Positions 26,121 to 34,648 of a stretch of 53,874 bases of DNA are shown in pieces. The notes beneath the pieces are model-generated. The model ran no database searches. It had not been told where the DNA came from and saw only the letters and a program-made list of their open reading frames with translations. Positions within the stretch are counted from its first letter, which is position 1. Each line of letters opens with the position of its first letter. This DNA is from Oscillospiraceae bacterium (lineage in GTDB: Bacteria; Bacillota; Clostridia; Oscillospirales; Acutalibacteraceae): assembly GCA_022650455.1 (NCBI GenBank), contig JALCPO010000006.1, forward strand, positions 1 to 53,874, in the 5' to 3' direction. A program made the position numbers and the translations under genes.

Positions 26121-26486
26121 ATGGCAAAAGACATGAAAATCTCCTTTCTGCTTGATTTTTACGGGGATATGCTCACCGAAAAACAGCGCGAGGTCATCGA
26201 GCTCTACTACAACGACGATCTGTCCCTTTCCGAGATTGCGGAAAACGAGGGCATCAGCCGCCAGGGCGTGCGGGACGCGATCAAACGCGCCGAGTCGCAG
26301 CTTCTGGAGATGGAGAGCCGCCTGGGGTTTGCCGGGCGCTTCCGGGAAGTGCGCGCCGGCCTGGAGCGCATCCGCGAAGCGGCCGGTCGGATCAAGGATT
26401 ACAACAGCCGCGGCAACTACGCGAGCGAGATCGACGAGAATGCAAAGCGCATCCTCGAAACCGCGCGCAGGCTGTGCGAAGAGTGA
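26121..26486 (+). CDS. ylxM: YlxM, putative SRP-associated DNA-binding protein
   Basis: A 121-residue protein of the UPF0122/YlxM family with a sigma-70 region-4-like helix-turn-helix (LTEKQREVIELYYNDDLSLS, then EIAENEGISRQGVRDAI). It almost always precedes ffh and is thought to modulate SRP. ATG 26121 with AAGGCGG upstream was chosen over a GTG at 26112. It is followed 12 bp later by ffh, so both run from the strong promoter at 26046. Confidence 0.92.
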   Translation: MAKDMKISFLLDFYGDMLTEKQREVIELYYNDDLSLSEIAENEGISRQGVRDAIKRAESQLLEMESRLGFAGRFREVRAGLERIREAAGRIKDYNSRGNYASEIDENAKRILETARRLCEE

Positions 26487-26498
26487 GGAGGGACCGCC

Positions 26499-27827
26499 TT
26501 GGCGTTTGAGAGCCTTTCGGAAAAACTTTCCGCCGTGTTCAAACGGCTGAAGTCAAAGGGAAAACTGAGCGAAACGGATGTCAAAGAGGTCATGAGGGAG
26601 GTCCGTCTCGCCCTGCTGGAAGCCGACGTGAACTACAAGGTGACCAAGGATTTTACCGCCAAAGTCGGTGAACGGGCCGTCGGCGCGGAGGTCATGGAGA
26701 GCCTGACGCCGGCGCAGACGGTCATCAAGATCGTCGACGAGGAGCTGACGGCTCTGATGGGCGGCGGGACGGTCCGCCTGAACAGCCCGTCGTCGCCGCC
26801 CGCGGTGGTGCTGCTGTGCGGGCTGCAGGGCTCCGGCAAAACCACCCACGCGGGCAAGCTTGGCCTCATGCTGAAAAACGAAGGGCACCGGCCCCTCCTG
26901 GCGGCGTGCGACGTTTACCGCCCCGCGGCGATCGAGCAGCTTCAGGTCGTCGGCGCGAAGGCGGGCGTCCCGGTCTTTGAGATGGGGAAGAAAGACCCGG
27001 TCAAAATCAGCAGGGCCGCCGTCGCCCACGCGAGGGATTACGGCAACGACTTTGTCCTGATCGACACGGCCGGGCGCCTGCAGATCGACGAGACGCTGAT
27101 GGACGAGCTGAAGAACATCCGGGAAGCCGTCCGTCCGACGGACATCCTGCTGGTGGTGGACGCCATGACCGGGCAGGAAGCCGTCAATGTGGCGAAGGCG
27201 TTCGATGGTCTGCTGGACATTACCGGCGTGATCCTGACCAAGCTGGACGGCGACGCCAGAGGCGGCGCGGCCCTTTCCGTCCGGGCGGTGACCGGCAAGC
27301 CGATCAAGTTCGCCGGCGTGGGCGAGAAGCTCTCCGACCTGGAAGTGTTCCACCCGGACCGCATGGCTTCGCGCATCCTCGGCATGGGCGACGTTTTGAC
27401 GCTGATTGAGGACGCGCAGAAAAACATCGACAAAAAGGCGGCCGAGGAGACGGCCCGGAAGGCGCTGCACAACGACCTGGACCTCAACGACGTCCTGACC
27501 CAGATGCGGCAGATGAAAAAAATGGGCCCGATGAAGAACGTCCTTTCCAAAATGCCGGGCATGGCCCGGCAGCTGAAGGACGTGGACATCGACGACCGCC
27601 GGGTGGACCGCGCCGAGGCGATCATCCTTTCCATGACGCCGGAGGAGCGGGCGAGGCCCGAGCGGCTCAATCCCTCGCGCAAGCGCAGGATCGCCGCCGG
27701 CAGCGGCATGAAGGTCGAGGACGTGAACCGGCTGCTGAAGGGTTACGACCAGATGCGGAAAATGATGAAGCAGTTCCGGAAAAAAGGGTTCCGCAGGCGG
27801 TTTTCCGGCATGGGGATGCCGTTTTAA
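26499..27827 (+). CDS. ffh: Signal recognition particle protein Ffh
   Basis: The 442-residue SRP54 GTPase that targets nascent membrane proteins with 4.5S/SRP RNA. The N-domain (residues 1-90) is followed by the G-domain with [13 protein letters not shown] near residue 106, DTAGRLQ near 189 and [11 protein letters not shown] near 247. The methionine-rich M-domain starts near residue 325 ([20 protein letters not shown]). The TTG start is preceded by GAGGAGGG. The C-terminus ([12 protein letters not shown]) is typical. Confidence 0.97.
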   Translation: MAFESLSEKLSAVFKRLKSKGKLSETDVKEVMREVRLALLEADVNYKVTKDFTAKVGERAVGAEVMESLTPAQTVIKIVDEELTALMGGGTVRLNSPSSPPAVVLLCGLQGSGKTTHAGKLGLMLKNEGHRPLLAACDVYRPAAIEQLQVVGAKAGVPVFEMGKKDPVKISRAAVAHARDYGNDFVLIDTAGRLQIDETLMDELKNIREAVRPTDILLVVDAMTGQEAVNVAKAFDGLLDITGVILTKLDGDARGGAALSVRAVTGKPIKFAGVGEKLSDLEVFHPDRMASRILGMGDVLTLIEDAQKNIDKKAAEETARKALHNDLDLNDVLTQMRQMKKMGPMKNVLSKMPGMARQLKDVDIDDRRVDRAEAIILSMTPEERARPERLNPSRKRRIAAGSGMKVEDVNRLLKGYDQMRKMMKQFRKKGFRRRFSGMGMPF

Positions 27828-27886
27828 AACGAATTCATCCGGCTTTGCCGGTGAAGATACACAGATCTTGTGGAGGTGAAAATCAG

Positions 27887-28129
27887 GTGGCAGTAAAAAT
27901 CAGACTGCGCAGAGTGGGCGCCAAAAAGGCTCCTTTTTACCGTATTGTCGTTGCCGATTCGCGTTTTCCGCGCGACGGCCGCTTCATTGAGGAGATCGGC
28001 TATTACAATCCGCTGGAAGAGCCGTCCGTCGTAAAGGTGGACGCCGAAAAGGCGAAGGAATGGATTGCGAACGGCGCACAGCCGACCGATACCGTAAAGG
28101 CTCTGTTCAAAAAGCACGGGGTTCTGTAA
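27887..28129 (+). CDS. rpsP: 30S ribosomal protein S16
   Basis: The 80-residue S16 protein. The N-terminus after the GTG start ([20 protein letters not shown]) is the family signature, followed by [22 protein letters not shown] lies 8 nt before the GTG; an upstream start at 27845 is not needed. It heads the conserved rpsP-khpA-rimM-trmD block and is probably read from the ffh transcript, as no promoter is clear in the 59-bp gap. Confidence 0.97.
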   Translation: MAVKIRLRRVGAKKAPFYRIVVADSRFPRDGRFIEEIGYYNPLEEPSVVKVDAEKAKEWIANGAQPTDTVKALFKKHGVL

Positions 28130-28147
28130 ACCGGGAGGTGCGATGCA

Positions 28148-28381
28148 ATGAAGGATCTGCTGATTGCCATAGCGCAGGGGCTGGTGGAAAATCCGTCCGA
28201 CGTCCGTGTGGACGTTGACGACCCGGCCGAGGACGGCACCGTCGTTTACCATCTTCATGTGGCGGAAAGCGACATGGGCCGCGTCATCGGCAAACAGGGG
28301 CGCATTGCCAAGGCCATCCGCGTCGTGATGCGTTCCGCGGCGACCAAGAACAACGGCAGGGTCGCCGTCGAAATCGACTAA
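28148..28381 (+). CDS. khpA: RNA-binding protein KhpA
   Basis: A 77-residue single KH-domain protein with the GxxG loop in RVIGKQGRIAKAIRVVM. KhpA forms a complex with KhpB/Jag that binds RNA and influences cell length in Gram-positive bacteria. It lies 18 bp after rpsP with a GGGAGGTG site and is followed by a terminator, so the rpsP-khpA transcript is cut off from rimM-trmD here. Confidence 0.95.
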   Translation: MKDLLIAIAQGLVENPSDVRVDVDDPAEDGTVVYHLHVAESDMGRVIGKQGRIAKAIRVVMRSAATKNNGRVAVEID

Positions 28382-28393
28382 AGCCCCGCCCGG

Positions 28394-28423
28394 GCTGCGG
28401 CATTCGCGTGCCGCAGCTTTTTT
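28394..28423 (+). terminator. Terminator after khpA
   Basis: A 9-bp perfect stem (GCTGCGGCA / TGCCGCAGC) with a 6-nt loop is followed by six T. Confidence 0.88.
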
Positions 28424-28454
28424 CTCGCCGGATTCGCCGGGAATCCGGGCCGGC

Positions 28455-28483
28455 TTGCAAATCCCGGCAATCTTTGCTATAAT
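28455..28483 (+). promoter_or_regulatory. Promoter of the THF riboswitch/folT transcript
   Basis: TTGCAA (28455-28460) and TATAAT (28478-28483) are separated by 17 nt. The riboswitch P1 stem begins 18 nt after the -10. Confidence 0.82.
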
Positions 28484-28500
28484 GAACCCAAAATTTAAAC

Positions 28501-28670
28501 ATGCAGAGTAGGTTCCTGCGCGTTGCGCCGGTGGAATGCCGGCGCTGAGTGCCGCCCGGACGGGGAGTTGTCGGGCGGACGAAAAGCTGAGACTTGCGGT
28601 GCAGGAACCGCATCCCGCTGCTGCATAGCAGAGGTACGGCCTCCTTATGCAGCGCTGCTGCAGAAAGGGG
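28501..28670 (+). promoter_or_regulatory. Tetrahydrofolate (THF) riboswitch with RBS-sequestering platform
   Basis: The conserved THF aptamer sequences are present: AGAGTAG near the 5' end, and GCGGTG...CCGCATCCCGCT at the 3' end, enclosed by a P1 stem ATGCAG (28501-28506) with CTGCAT (28621-28626). Downstream, CCTT and TGCAGC (28643-28653) can pair with GCTGCA and AAGG (28657-28668), burying the folT ribosome site. Alternatively CTGCATA (28621-28627) can pair with TATGCAG (28646-28652), which would open that site but break P1. Ligand binding should therefore switch folT off at translation. Confidence 0.9.
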
Positions 28671-28678
28671 TCTTTCCT

Positions 28679-29236
28679 TTGAAAAAATTGTTCAACTCCA
28701 TCCGCCTGTCCGCGCAGGATTTCGGCAGTATCCGCACCATTGCCGTCTGCGGAATGCTGCTCGCCCTGAAAGTCGTTCTGGGCATGTTCACCGTAAACGT
28801 GTCCAGCCTGCTGAAAATCGGCTTTTCCTATCTGCCGGTCGCGGCTGCGGGCATGCTGTTCGGCCCGGTCGGCGGGGGGATCGTCGGGGCCGTCGGCGAT
28901 GTGGTGTCTTACTTTGTCCAGCCGACCGGCCCTTATTTCCCGGGGTTTACGCTCAACGCGTTTCTCTCCGGGTTTGTGTACGGGCTGCTGCTTTACCGAA
29001 GGCCGGTGCGGGCGGTGCGCGTCTTTTCCGCAAAGGCGCTGGTTACGCTTCTGGTGAGTTTCCTGCTGAATCCCCTCTGGCTTTCCGTCCTGTACGGCAA
29101 GGCGTTCCTTGCCGTTGTGTCCGCCCGTATTGCGACGAACCTGGTGATGCTGCCCATTGACGCCGGGATGCTTCTGGCGCTTCTGAAAATCCTGGAAAAG
29201 GGGCATGTGACGCAGCTGGCCCGGAGACATTGCTGA
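28679..29236 (+). CDS. folT: ECF transporter S component for folate (FolT)
   Basis: A 185-residue membrane protein with about five or six hydrophobic segments and the FolT-like pattern VSSLLKIGFSYLPVAAAGML then GFTLNAFLSGFVYGLLLY. FolT binds folates and works with the shared EcfAA'T module. The assignment is strengthened by the THF riboswitch directly upstream. The TTG start lies 8 nt after AAGGGG, the site that the riboswitch can hide. It stands between khpA and rimM, an insertion into a normally compact ribosomal operon. Confidence 0.92.
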   Translation: MKKLFNSIRLSAQDFGSIRTIAVCGMLLALKVVLGMFTVNVSSLLKIGFSYLPVAAAGMLFGPVGGGIVGAVGDVVSYFVQPTGPYFPGFTLNAFLSGFVYGLLLYRRPVRAVRVFSAKALVTLLVSFLLNPLWLSVLYGKAFLAVVSARIATNLVMLPIDAGMLLALLKILEKGHVTQLARRHC

Positions 29237-29243
29237 TGATCCG

Positions 29244-29279
29244 GCCGCAGGCATTCGGCGCCTGCGGCTTTGTTTTTTC
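29244..29279 (+). terminator. Terminator after folT
   Basis: A 9-bp stem (GCCGCAGGC / GCCTGCGGC) is followed by TTTGTTTTTT. It lies in the 59-bp gap before rimM, so rimM expression depends on read-through or on an unseen promoter. Confidence 0.75.
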
Positions 29280-29295
29280 TGTTGGAGGGAAAAGA

Positions 29296-29811
29296 ATGCT
29301 GAAAAAGTTCCTCGAGGCGGGGAAAATCGTTGGGACCCACGGGATCGGCGGCGAGCTCCGCGTAAACCCGTGGTGCGATTCCGCCGAATTCCTCAGGCAG
29401 TTCCACACGCTTTACCTGGAAGGCGGCGACGTACCCGTGAGGGTGCTCTCGTCCCGCGTCCGCAAAAAGCAGCTTCTGATGACGCTGGAAGGCGTGGATA
29501 CGGTTGAAAAGGCCGACGAGTACTGCGGAAAGATTCTCTACCTGAACCGGGATGACGCCCATATCCCGCAGGGGAGGTATTTTATGGAGGACCTGATCGG
29601 CCTCGGCGTCTACGACGCGGACACTTTCGTTTACTACGGGACGCTCACGGAGATCATGCGGACCGGCGCGAACGACGTTTACCGCGTCACGTCGCTCGGA
29701 AAGAAAAACTATCTGATTCCGGCGGTTTCTTCCGTGATTCGGAAAATCGACCTGAAAGACGGGAAAATGCTGATCCGGCCGATCAAGGGGATTTTTGACG
29801 ATGAGGATTGA
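29296..29811 (+). CDS. rimM: Ribosome maturation factor RimM
   Basis: A 171-residue 30S assembly factor that binds S19 during head maturation. The N-terminal RimM barrel (residues 1-90) has the signature GKIVGTHGIGGELRV. The C-terminal PRC-barrel part begins near YFMEDLIGLGVY. The ATG at 29296 has GGAGGGA 6 nt upstream. It overlaps trmD by 11 bp. Confidence 0.95.
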   Translation: MLKKFLEAGKIVGTHGIGGELRVNPWCDSAEFLRQFHTLYLEGGDVPVRVLSSRVRKKQLLMTLEGVDTVEKADEYCGKILYLNRDDAHIPQGRYFMEDLIGLGVYDADTFVYYGTLTEIMRTGANDVYRVTSLGKKNYLIPAVSSVIRKIDLKDGKMLIRPIKGIFDDED

Positions 29812-30571
29812 CCTGCTGACGCTTTTCCCGGAGATGTGCGAAACCGTCATGGCGGAAAGCATCATCGGCCGCGCGCGCCGAAAGGGCGCGGTGCAGGTGT
29901 GCTGCCACCAGATCCGGGACTATGCGTACGACAAGCACCAGCGGGTGGACGATTCGCCGTTCGGCGGCGGGATGGGCATGCTGATGATGGCGGAACCGAT
30001 CGCCCTGTGCATGGACGGCCTCATCCGTCACCTGGGGTACAAGCCGCACACGGTTTACCTGTCGCCCCAGGGTAAAACGCTCACCCAGCGGCGCGTGAAG
30101 GAGCTTTCCCGGCTGGACGGCCTGGTGCTTCTCTGCGGCCATTACGAAGGCGTCGACGAACGCGTGCTCGAAGAATATGCGGACGAGGAGATTTCCGTCG
30201 GGGACTATGTCGTGACGGGCGGGGAGCTTCCCGCCCTCATCGTCGCGGACGCGGTCTGCCGCATGATGCCGGGCGTGCTGGCCGACGAGGAGTGCTTTCA
30301 GATGGAAAGCCACTACCATTCTCTGCTGGAATACCCCCAGTACACCCGCCCGGCAAGCTGGCGCGGCCGCGAGGTGCCCCCCGTGCTGCTGACGGGCCAC
30401 CATGAAAACGTGCGGAAATGGCGCAGGGAACAGGCGCTTCTGCGCACGTTCCGGAAACGGCCGGAACTGCTGGTTTCGGCAGACCTTACAAAAGAGGACC
30501 GCGATTTCCTGAAAGAATTGGCGGGAAAGGACGCCGCCGCACGGAAACCTGACGCGAAAAGCTCCATATAA
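29801..30571 (+). CDS. trmD: tRNA (guanine-N1)-methyltransferase TrmD
   Basis: A 256-residue SPOUT methyltransferase that makes m1G37 in tRNA. Conserved elements are DDSPFGGGMGMLM near residue 50, LLCGHYEGVDERV near 110, DYVVTGGELPALIV near 135 and YTRPASWRGREVP near 180. ATG 29801 was chosen over TTG 29795; AAGGGG lies upstream. The usual downstream partner rplS is not present; ptsH with its own promoter follows instead. Confidence 0.96.
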   Translation: MRIDLLTLFPEMCETVMAESIIGRARRKGAVQVCCHQIRDYAYDKHQRVDDSPFGGGMGMLMMAEPIALCMDGLIRHLGYKPHTVYLSPQGKTLTQRRVKELSRLDGLVLLCGHYEGVDERVLEEYADEEISVGDYVVTGGELPALIVADAVCRMMPGVLADEECFQMESHYHSLLEYPQYTRPASWRGREVPPVLLTGHHENVRKWRREQALLRTFRKRPELLVSADLTKEDRDFLKELAGKDAAARKPDAKSSI

Positions 30572-30677
30572 TAGGGCAGAGGAACCAAAAGTTTTCCACA
30601 ATCTTATCATGTTGCACAAAGAACGGACGGATACCGACGGGCGGTTCGTCGATCGATCCAAAGTTTTCCCGCGTTCC

Positions 30678-30705
30678 TTGACGGCATGTCCCAGTGTGCT
30701 ATAAT
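30678..30705 (+). promoter_or_regulatory. Promoter of ptsH
   Basis: TTGACG (30678-30683) and TATAAT (30700-30705) are 16 nt apart, about 70 nt before ptsH. Confidence 0.7.
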
Positions 30706-30774
30706 GGCTGTAAAGATTGGATTGTTAACAATTTATTACCAGAACGGTTTGATTTTGATAGGAGAGGATTCATG

Positions 30775-31038
30775 ATGTACGTGAAAGAAGTACTGGTTCA
30801 GAATCAGGTGGGCCTTCATGCCCGCCCGGCGACGTTCTTTATCCAGAAAGCCAACGAATATAAATCTTCCATCTGGGTGGAAAAAGAGGAAAGGCGCGTC
30901 AACGCAAAGAGCCTTCTGGGCGTGCTGTCGCTTGGAATCGTCGGCGGGACGACCATCAAAATCATTGCGGACGGCGCCGATGAGACGGAAGCGGTCGACA
31001 GCCTGGTCAAGCTGGTCCAGTCCGGGTTTGCCGAATAG
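30775..31038 (+). CDS. ptsH: Phosphocarrier protein HPr
   Basis: An 87-residue HPr of the sugar phosphotransferase system. Counting from ATG 30775 puts the catalytic His at position 15 (GLHARPATF) and the HPrK-regulated Ser at 46 (NAKSLLGVLSLG), exactly the canonical numbering, which decides between this ATG and the one at 30772. Both sites being present means it can serve PTS transport and CcpA-type control. It is monocistronic, with its own promoter and terminator. Confidence 0.96.
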   Translation: MYVKEVLVQNQVGLHARPATFFIQKANEYKSSIWVEKEERRVNAKSLLGVLSLGIVGGTTIKIIADGADETEAVDSLVKLVQSGFAE

Positions 31039-31055
31039 TTGCGCCCTGGGGCGCG

Positions 31056-31080
31056 GCACCGCTTTTGCGGTGCTTTTTTT
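31056..31080 (+). terminator. Terminator after ptsH
   Basis: GCACCGC / GCGGTGC with a TTTT loop is followed by seven T. Confidence 0.87.
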
Positions 31081-31135
31081 GTATGCCGGGTTCCGGGGAA
31101 CCGCCGCGGACGAAACGGGAGGGGGGAAAACCGCA

Positions 31136-33013
31136 TTGACCGAACACGAGAAGCATATCCGGGAGCTGCGCGCGCGCGCCATGCGCCTTCCCCTTCACCC
31201 GGGCGTTTACCTCATGCACGACAAATCGGGCAAAATCATCTACATCGGCAAGGCGAAGGCGCTGAAAAACCGCGTCAGCCAGTACTTCGGTTCCGAAAAG
31301 AACCACGATGAGAAAGTCCGGCAGATGGTCGCCCATGTGGACTATTTTGAATACATCCTCACCGACAGCGAATTCGAGGCCCTGGTCCTGGAGTGCAGCC
31401 TGATCAAGCAGCACACCCCCAAGTACAACATCCTGCTGAAGGATGACAAGGGCTACAGCTACATCCGCGTGACGAAAGGGCCGTGGGCGCGCATTTCCGA
31501 AGCCAAGCGGGCGGCGGACGACGGTGCGGAGTATATCGGCCCGTACGTCAGCGGCTGGTCGGTCCGGCGGTCGGTGGACGAGGCGCGGAAAATCTTCCGG
31601 CTGCCCACCTGCCACCGGCGCTTCCCGCAGGACATCGGGAAAGGCAGGCCGTGCCTGAATTACTACATCAAGCAATGCTGCGCGCCGTGCCGCGGGAAGA
31701 TCACGGAGGAAGAATACGGGGAAGCGGTCCGCGACGCGCTCGATTTTCTGCGCGGCGGCAGCGCGGAAAGCGTCCGGGGGCTGACCGGCCGGATGGAAGA
31801 AGCCGCCCGGAAGCTGGAATTTGAGCGCGCGGCGCGCATCCGCGACTGTTTGGCCGCCATCCGCAGGATGGGCGAGCGGCAGAAGGTCGTCGCATCCAAA
31901 GTGCCGGAACAGGATGTGATCGCCCTGACGCAGGGCGCAGGCCGGAGCTGTTTCGAGGTCTTTCGCTTTGAAAAGGGCAGGCTGACCGACCGCGAAACCT
32001 TTTTCCTGGGCGAGACCGGAAACCCGGCGTCGGCCCGGGATGAGTTTCTGGAGCGGTACTATTCAATGCGCAGCCGCATTCCCCCGCGCGTGACGCTGGA
32101 CGGCCCCGTGGAAGGTCGGGAGCTCCTCGCCCAGTGGCTGACGGAAAAGGCGGGGCGGAAGGTCGCGGTCACCGTGCCGAAGAAGGGCGAGCAGGCACGG
32201 CTGGCGGAGATGTGCCGGAGCAACGCGGCGGAGCAGCTTGCCCAGACGATGGGGCGCACGGGGAAGGAAGCCTCCGCCCTCGACGAGCTCGGCCGGCTTC
32301 TCGGCCTGGAAGAACCGCCCGCTTATATTGAATCCTACGATATTTCCAACCTTGCCGGGGGAGAGAACGTCGCGGGGATGGTCGTCTTCGAGAACGGCCG
32401 CCCGCTGCGTTCCGCTTACCGCCGGTTCAAAATTAAGACCGTGGTCGGGCAGGACGACTACGCGTCCATGCATGAAGTGGTCGCGCGGCGCCTGAAAGAA
32501 TACGACAAGGAGAAGGGAAGCGGCGAGGGCTTCGGCCGCCTTCCGGACCTGATTCTTCTGGACGGCGGCAGGGGCCATGTGGCGGCGGTCCAGCCCGTTC
32601 TGGACGCGGCGGGGATTTCCGTTCCCCTGTTCGGCATGGTGAAGGACGGCCGCCACCGGACCCGCGCCATCGCCAAAAACGGCGGCGAAATCGCCATCAA
32701 TTCCAACCGGAGCGCGTTTACGCTGGTGTCTTCCATTCAGGAGGAGGTCCACCGGTTTGCCATCGGCTACCACAGGCAGCTCCGGAAAAAGGCGGCGGTG
32801 TCGTCCGCGCTGCTTTCCGTCGAAGGCGTCGGCCCCGTCCGCGCCAAGGGACTGCTGAAGCATTTCCGGACGGTCGCCGCAATCCGCGGCGCCGACCTGA
32901 CGGAGCTGATCCACGCGCCCGGCATGACGGAGCCGGCGGCGCGGAACGTGTACCGGGCGTTTCACCCGGATGCCGGGGAAGCTCCGGCCCCGGAACCGGA
33001 GGAACGGTGTTGA
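31136..33013 (+). CDS. uvrC: Excinuclease ABC subunit C (UvrC)
   Basis: A 625-residue nucleotide excision repair nuclease making both incisions. The GIY-YIG domain covers residues about 15-95 (PGVYLMHDKSGKIIYIGKAK). A Cys-containing segment, the UVR helix pair near 200-240 (LEFERAARIRDCLAAI), an RNase-H-like nuclease (YDISNLAGGENVAGMVVFEN, then LLDGGRGHV) and a terminal HhH repeat follow. The TTG start at 31136 has GGGAGGGGGG upstream; a longer frame starts inside ptsH and is not used. Confidence 0.96.
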   Translation: MTEHEKHIRELRARAMRLPLHPGVYLMHDKSGKIIYIGKAKALKNRVSQYFGSEKNHDEKVRQMVAHVDYFEYILTDSEFEALVLECSLIKQHTPKYNILLKDDKGYSYIRVTKGPWARISEAKRAADDGAEYIGPYVSGWSVRRSVDEARKIFRLPTCHRRFPQDIGKGRPCLNYYIKQCCAPCRGKITEEEYGEAVRDALDFLRGGSAESVRGLTGRMEEAARKLEFERAARIRDCLAAIRRMGERQKVVASKVPEQDVIALTQGAGRSCFEVFRFEKGRLTDRETFFLGETGNPASARDEFLERYYSMRSRIPPRVTLDGPVEGRELLAQWLTEKAGRKVAVTVPKKGEQARLAEMCRSNAAEQLAQTMGRTGKEASALDELGRLLGLEEPPAYIESYDISNLAGGENVAGMVVFENGRPLRSAYRRFKIKTVVGQDDYASMHEVVARRLKEYDKEKGSGEGFGRLPDLILLDGGRGHVAAVQPVLDAAGISVPLFGMVKDGRHRTRAIAKNGGEIAINSNRSAFTLVSSIQEEVHRFAIGYHRQLRKKAAVSSALLSVEGVGPVRAKGLLKHFRTVAAIRGADLTELIHAPGMTEPAARNVYRAFHPDAGEAPAPEPEERC

Positions 33014-33038
33014 CAGTGCGCCGGGTTCATGGGATAAT
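33010..33038 (+). promoter_or_regulatory. Promoter of rsmD-coaD
   Basis: TTGACA (33010-33015) and GATAAT (33033-33038) are 17 nt apart, overlapping the uvrC stop and about 95 nt upstream of rsmD. Confidence 0.65.
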
Positions 33039-33131
33039 AAAACCGGTTCCCCGCGCGGGGGCATTTTGACATTCCGCCGCCCCGGCGGGCGGCGGAAATC
33101 CAACGAAACGAATGTTAAGGTGGTTCCCATA

Positions 33132-33683
33132 ATGAGAGTGATTACCGGAACGGCCCGCGGAAAGCGCCTTGTGACCCGGGAAGGCGGCGCGGTGCGCCCC
33201 ACGCCGGAACGCGTGAAGGAAGCTCTTTTCAGCATTATCCAGTTCGGGATCGAAGGCCGGCGCATACTGGACCTGTTTGCCGGCTCCGGCCAGCTGGGCA
33301 TCGAGGCGCTCAGCCGCGGAGCGAAGGAGGCCGTCTTTGTCGATTCCAGCAAGGAATCCGCCTCCGTTGTGCAGAAGAATCTGGAATCCTGCGGATTTGA
33401 GGATTCCTCGCGGGTGGAGACGATGGATTTCGCGCTGTATCTGGCGCGCGGCGGCGAGCCCTTCGACCTGGCTTTTCTGGACCCCCCGTACCGGACAGGC
33501 CTGCTGCAGCGCGCGCTGCCCTTGGTGGCGGCGCGGATGAACCCGGGCGGAACCATTATCTGCGAGAATCCGTCCGACGAGGCGACGCCGGAGACGGCGG
33601 GAAATTTTGGGTGCGTGAGGACTTACCGCTACGGCAAGATTATCCTGACGCTCTACCGGCGGAAGGACGGGACGACGGCATGA
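33132..33683 (+). CDS. rsmD: 16S rRNA m2G966 methyltransferase RsmD
   Basis: A 183-residue SAM-dependent methyltransferase. It starts RVITGTARGKRL, then has VRPTPERVKEALFSII near residue 25, the SAM motif DLFAGSGQLGIEALSRGA near 47 and the catalytic FLDPPYR near 120. AAGGTGG precedes ATG 33132. It overlaps coaD by 4 bp (ATGA), the common Firmicutes order. Confidence 0.95.
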   Translation: MRVITGTARGKRLVTREGGAVRPTPERVKEALFSIIQFGIEGRRILDLFAGSGQLGIEALSRGAKEAVFVDSSKESASVVQKNLESCGFEDSSRVETMDFALYLARGGEPFDLAFLDPPYRTGLLQRALPLVAARMNPGGTIICENPSDEATPETAGNFGCVRTYRYGKIILTLYRRKDGTTA

Positions 33684-34192
33684 AAATCGCGATCTGCCCG
33701 GGCAGCTTCGACCCGGTTACCCTCGGCCATATGGACATCATCAACCGGGCCCGCAAAATTTTCGACCATATTATCGTTGCCGTTCTCGTCAACCCGGCAA
33801 AGCACACCGCTTTTACGCTGGAGGAACGCATCGAGCTGCTGAAACGCTGCACGGCCGGAATGGAGGACGTGGAGGTCGTCGGATTCGACGGGCTGCTCGC
33901 CGATTACGCGAAAATCCGCAGGGCGACCGCCATCGTCAAAGGGCTCCGCGCCATGTCCGACTTCGAGTACGAATTTCAAATGGCGCTGTTCAACAAAAAG
34001 CTCAACCCCGATCTGGAGACGGTCTTTTTGAACACCACGGCGGAGAATATGTTCCTGAGCTCCAGCGGGGTAAAGCAGGTTGCCTGTTTCGGCGGCGATA
34101 TTTCCAATTTTGTTCCGGAATGTATTCTGAGCGACATTGAAGAGCGTTTATGCACAGGAGGAAAACAAAATGCGAGTGGACGACCTGATTGA
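33680..34192 (+). CDS. coaD: Phosphopantetheine adenylyltransferase CoaD
   Basis: A 170-residue enzyme for the penultimate step of coenzyme A synthesis. The nucleotidyltransferase motif T/H-x-G-H is in DPVTLGHMDII near residue 11, with AIVKGLRAMSDFEYEFQMA near 85 and the late SSSGVKQVACFGGD near 128. It is coupled to rsmD by an ATGA overlap. Its last 23 bp overlap the start of the next gene. Confidence 0.96.
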   Translation: MKIAICPGSFDPVTLGHMDIINRARKIFDHIIVAVLVNPAKHTAFTLEERIELLKRCTAGMEDVEVVGFDGLLADYAKIRRATAIVKGLRAMSDFEYEFQMALFNKKLNPDLETVFLNTTAENMFLSSSGVKQVACFGGDISNFVPECILSDIEERLCTGGKQNASGRPD

Positions 34193-34634
34193 CGAACTGT
34201 ACGACATGCTGGAAAAAGCGTGGAGCCTCCCCCTGAGCCGCGGCCGGGCGGTGCTGGACGGGGAACAGGTGCGGCAGATTCTGGACGAGATCCGGGAAGC
34301 GCTCCCGCAGGAGATCCACCAGGCGCGGGCGATCGTCGCAGACCGTTCGCAGATTTTGGCGGACGCCAAGCGCGAGGCGGACACGGTGCTTCGGGTGTCG
34401 CAGGAACGGGCGAAGGCGCTGGTCGCGCAGGACGAGATCACGCGGCAGGCCCAGCAGAAGGCAAACGACCTTGTGGGCCAGGCGCAGGCCAAGACCCGCG
34501 AGATGCGGAAGGCAACCAACGACTATGTGGACGACCTGATGAAGCGGACCGAAGACGAGCTGGCCGGGCTTTTGGCCGAGGCGCGGAAGGTCCGGCAGAA
34601 CATCAAGGCTTCTCAGCGGACTTCCCCAAAATAA
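34170..34634 (+). CDS. Coiled-coil protein of unknown function downstream of coaD
   Basis: A 154-residue, highly charged protein that is helical for most of its length. The N-terminal LIDELYDMLEKAWSLPL is followed by a long Ala/Glu/Lys/Gln coiled coil from about residue 45 to 145. It resembles the ATPase-like or YlmH-region coiled-coil proteins found next to coaD in Clostridia, and also V-type ATPase subunit E/H stalks, but no catalytic motif is visible. CACAGGAGG precedes the ATG. A strong terminator follows. The position between coaD and the division cluster suggests, but does not prove, a DivIVA-like structural role. Confidence 0.75.
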   Translation: MRVDDLIDELYDMLEKAWSLPLSRGRAVLDGEQVRQILDEIREALPQEIHQARAIVADRSQILADAKREADTVLRVSQERAKALVAQDEITRQAQQKANDLVGQAQAKTREMRKATNDYVDDLMKRTEDELAGLLAEARKVRQNIKASQRTSPK

Positions 34635-34648
34635 ATTTTCCCATTGGA

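Noticed and set aside
30818-31135. N-terminal extension of uvrC into ptsH
   Set aside because: It would cross the ptsH terminator; TTG 31136 behind GGGAGGGGGG gives the normal UvrC start.
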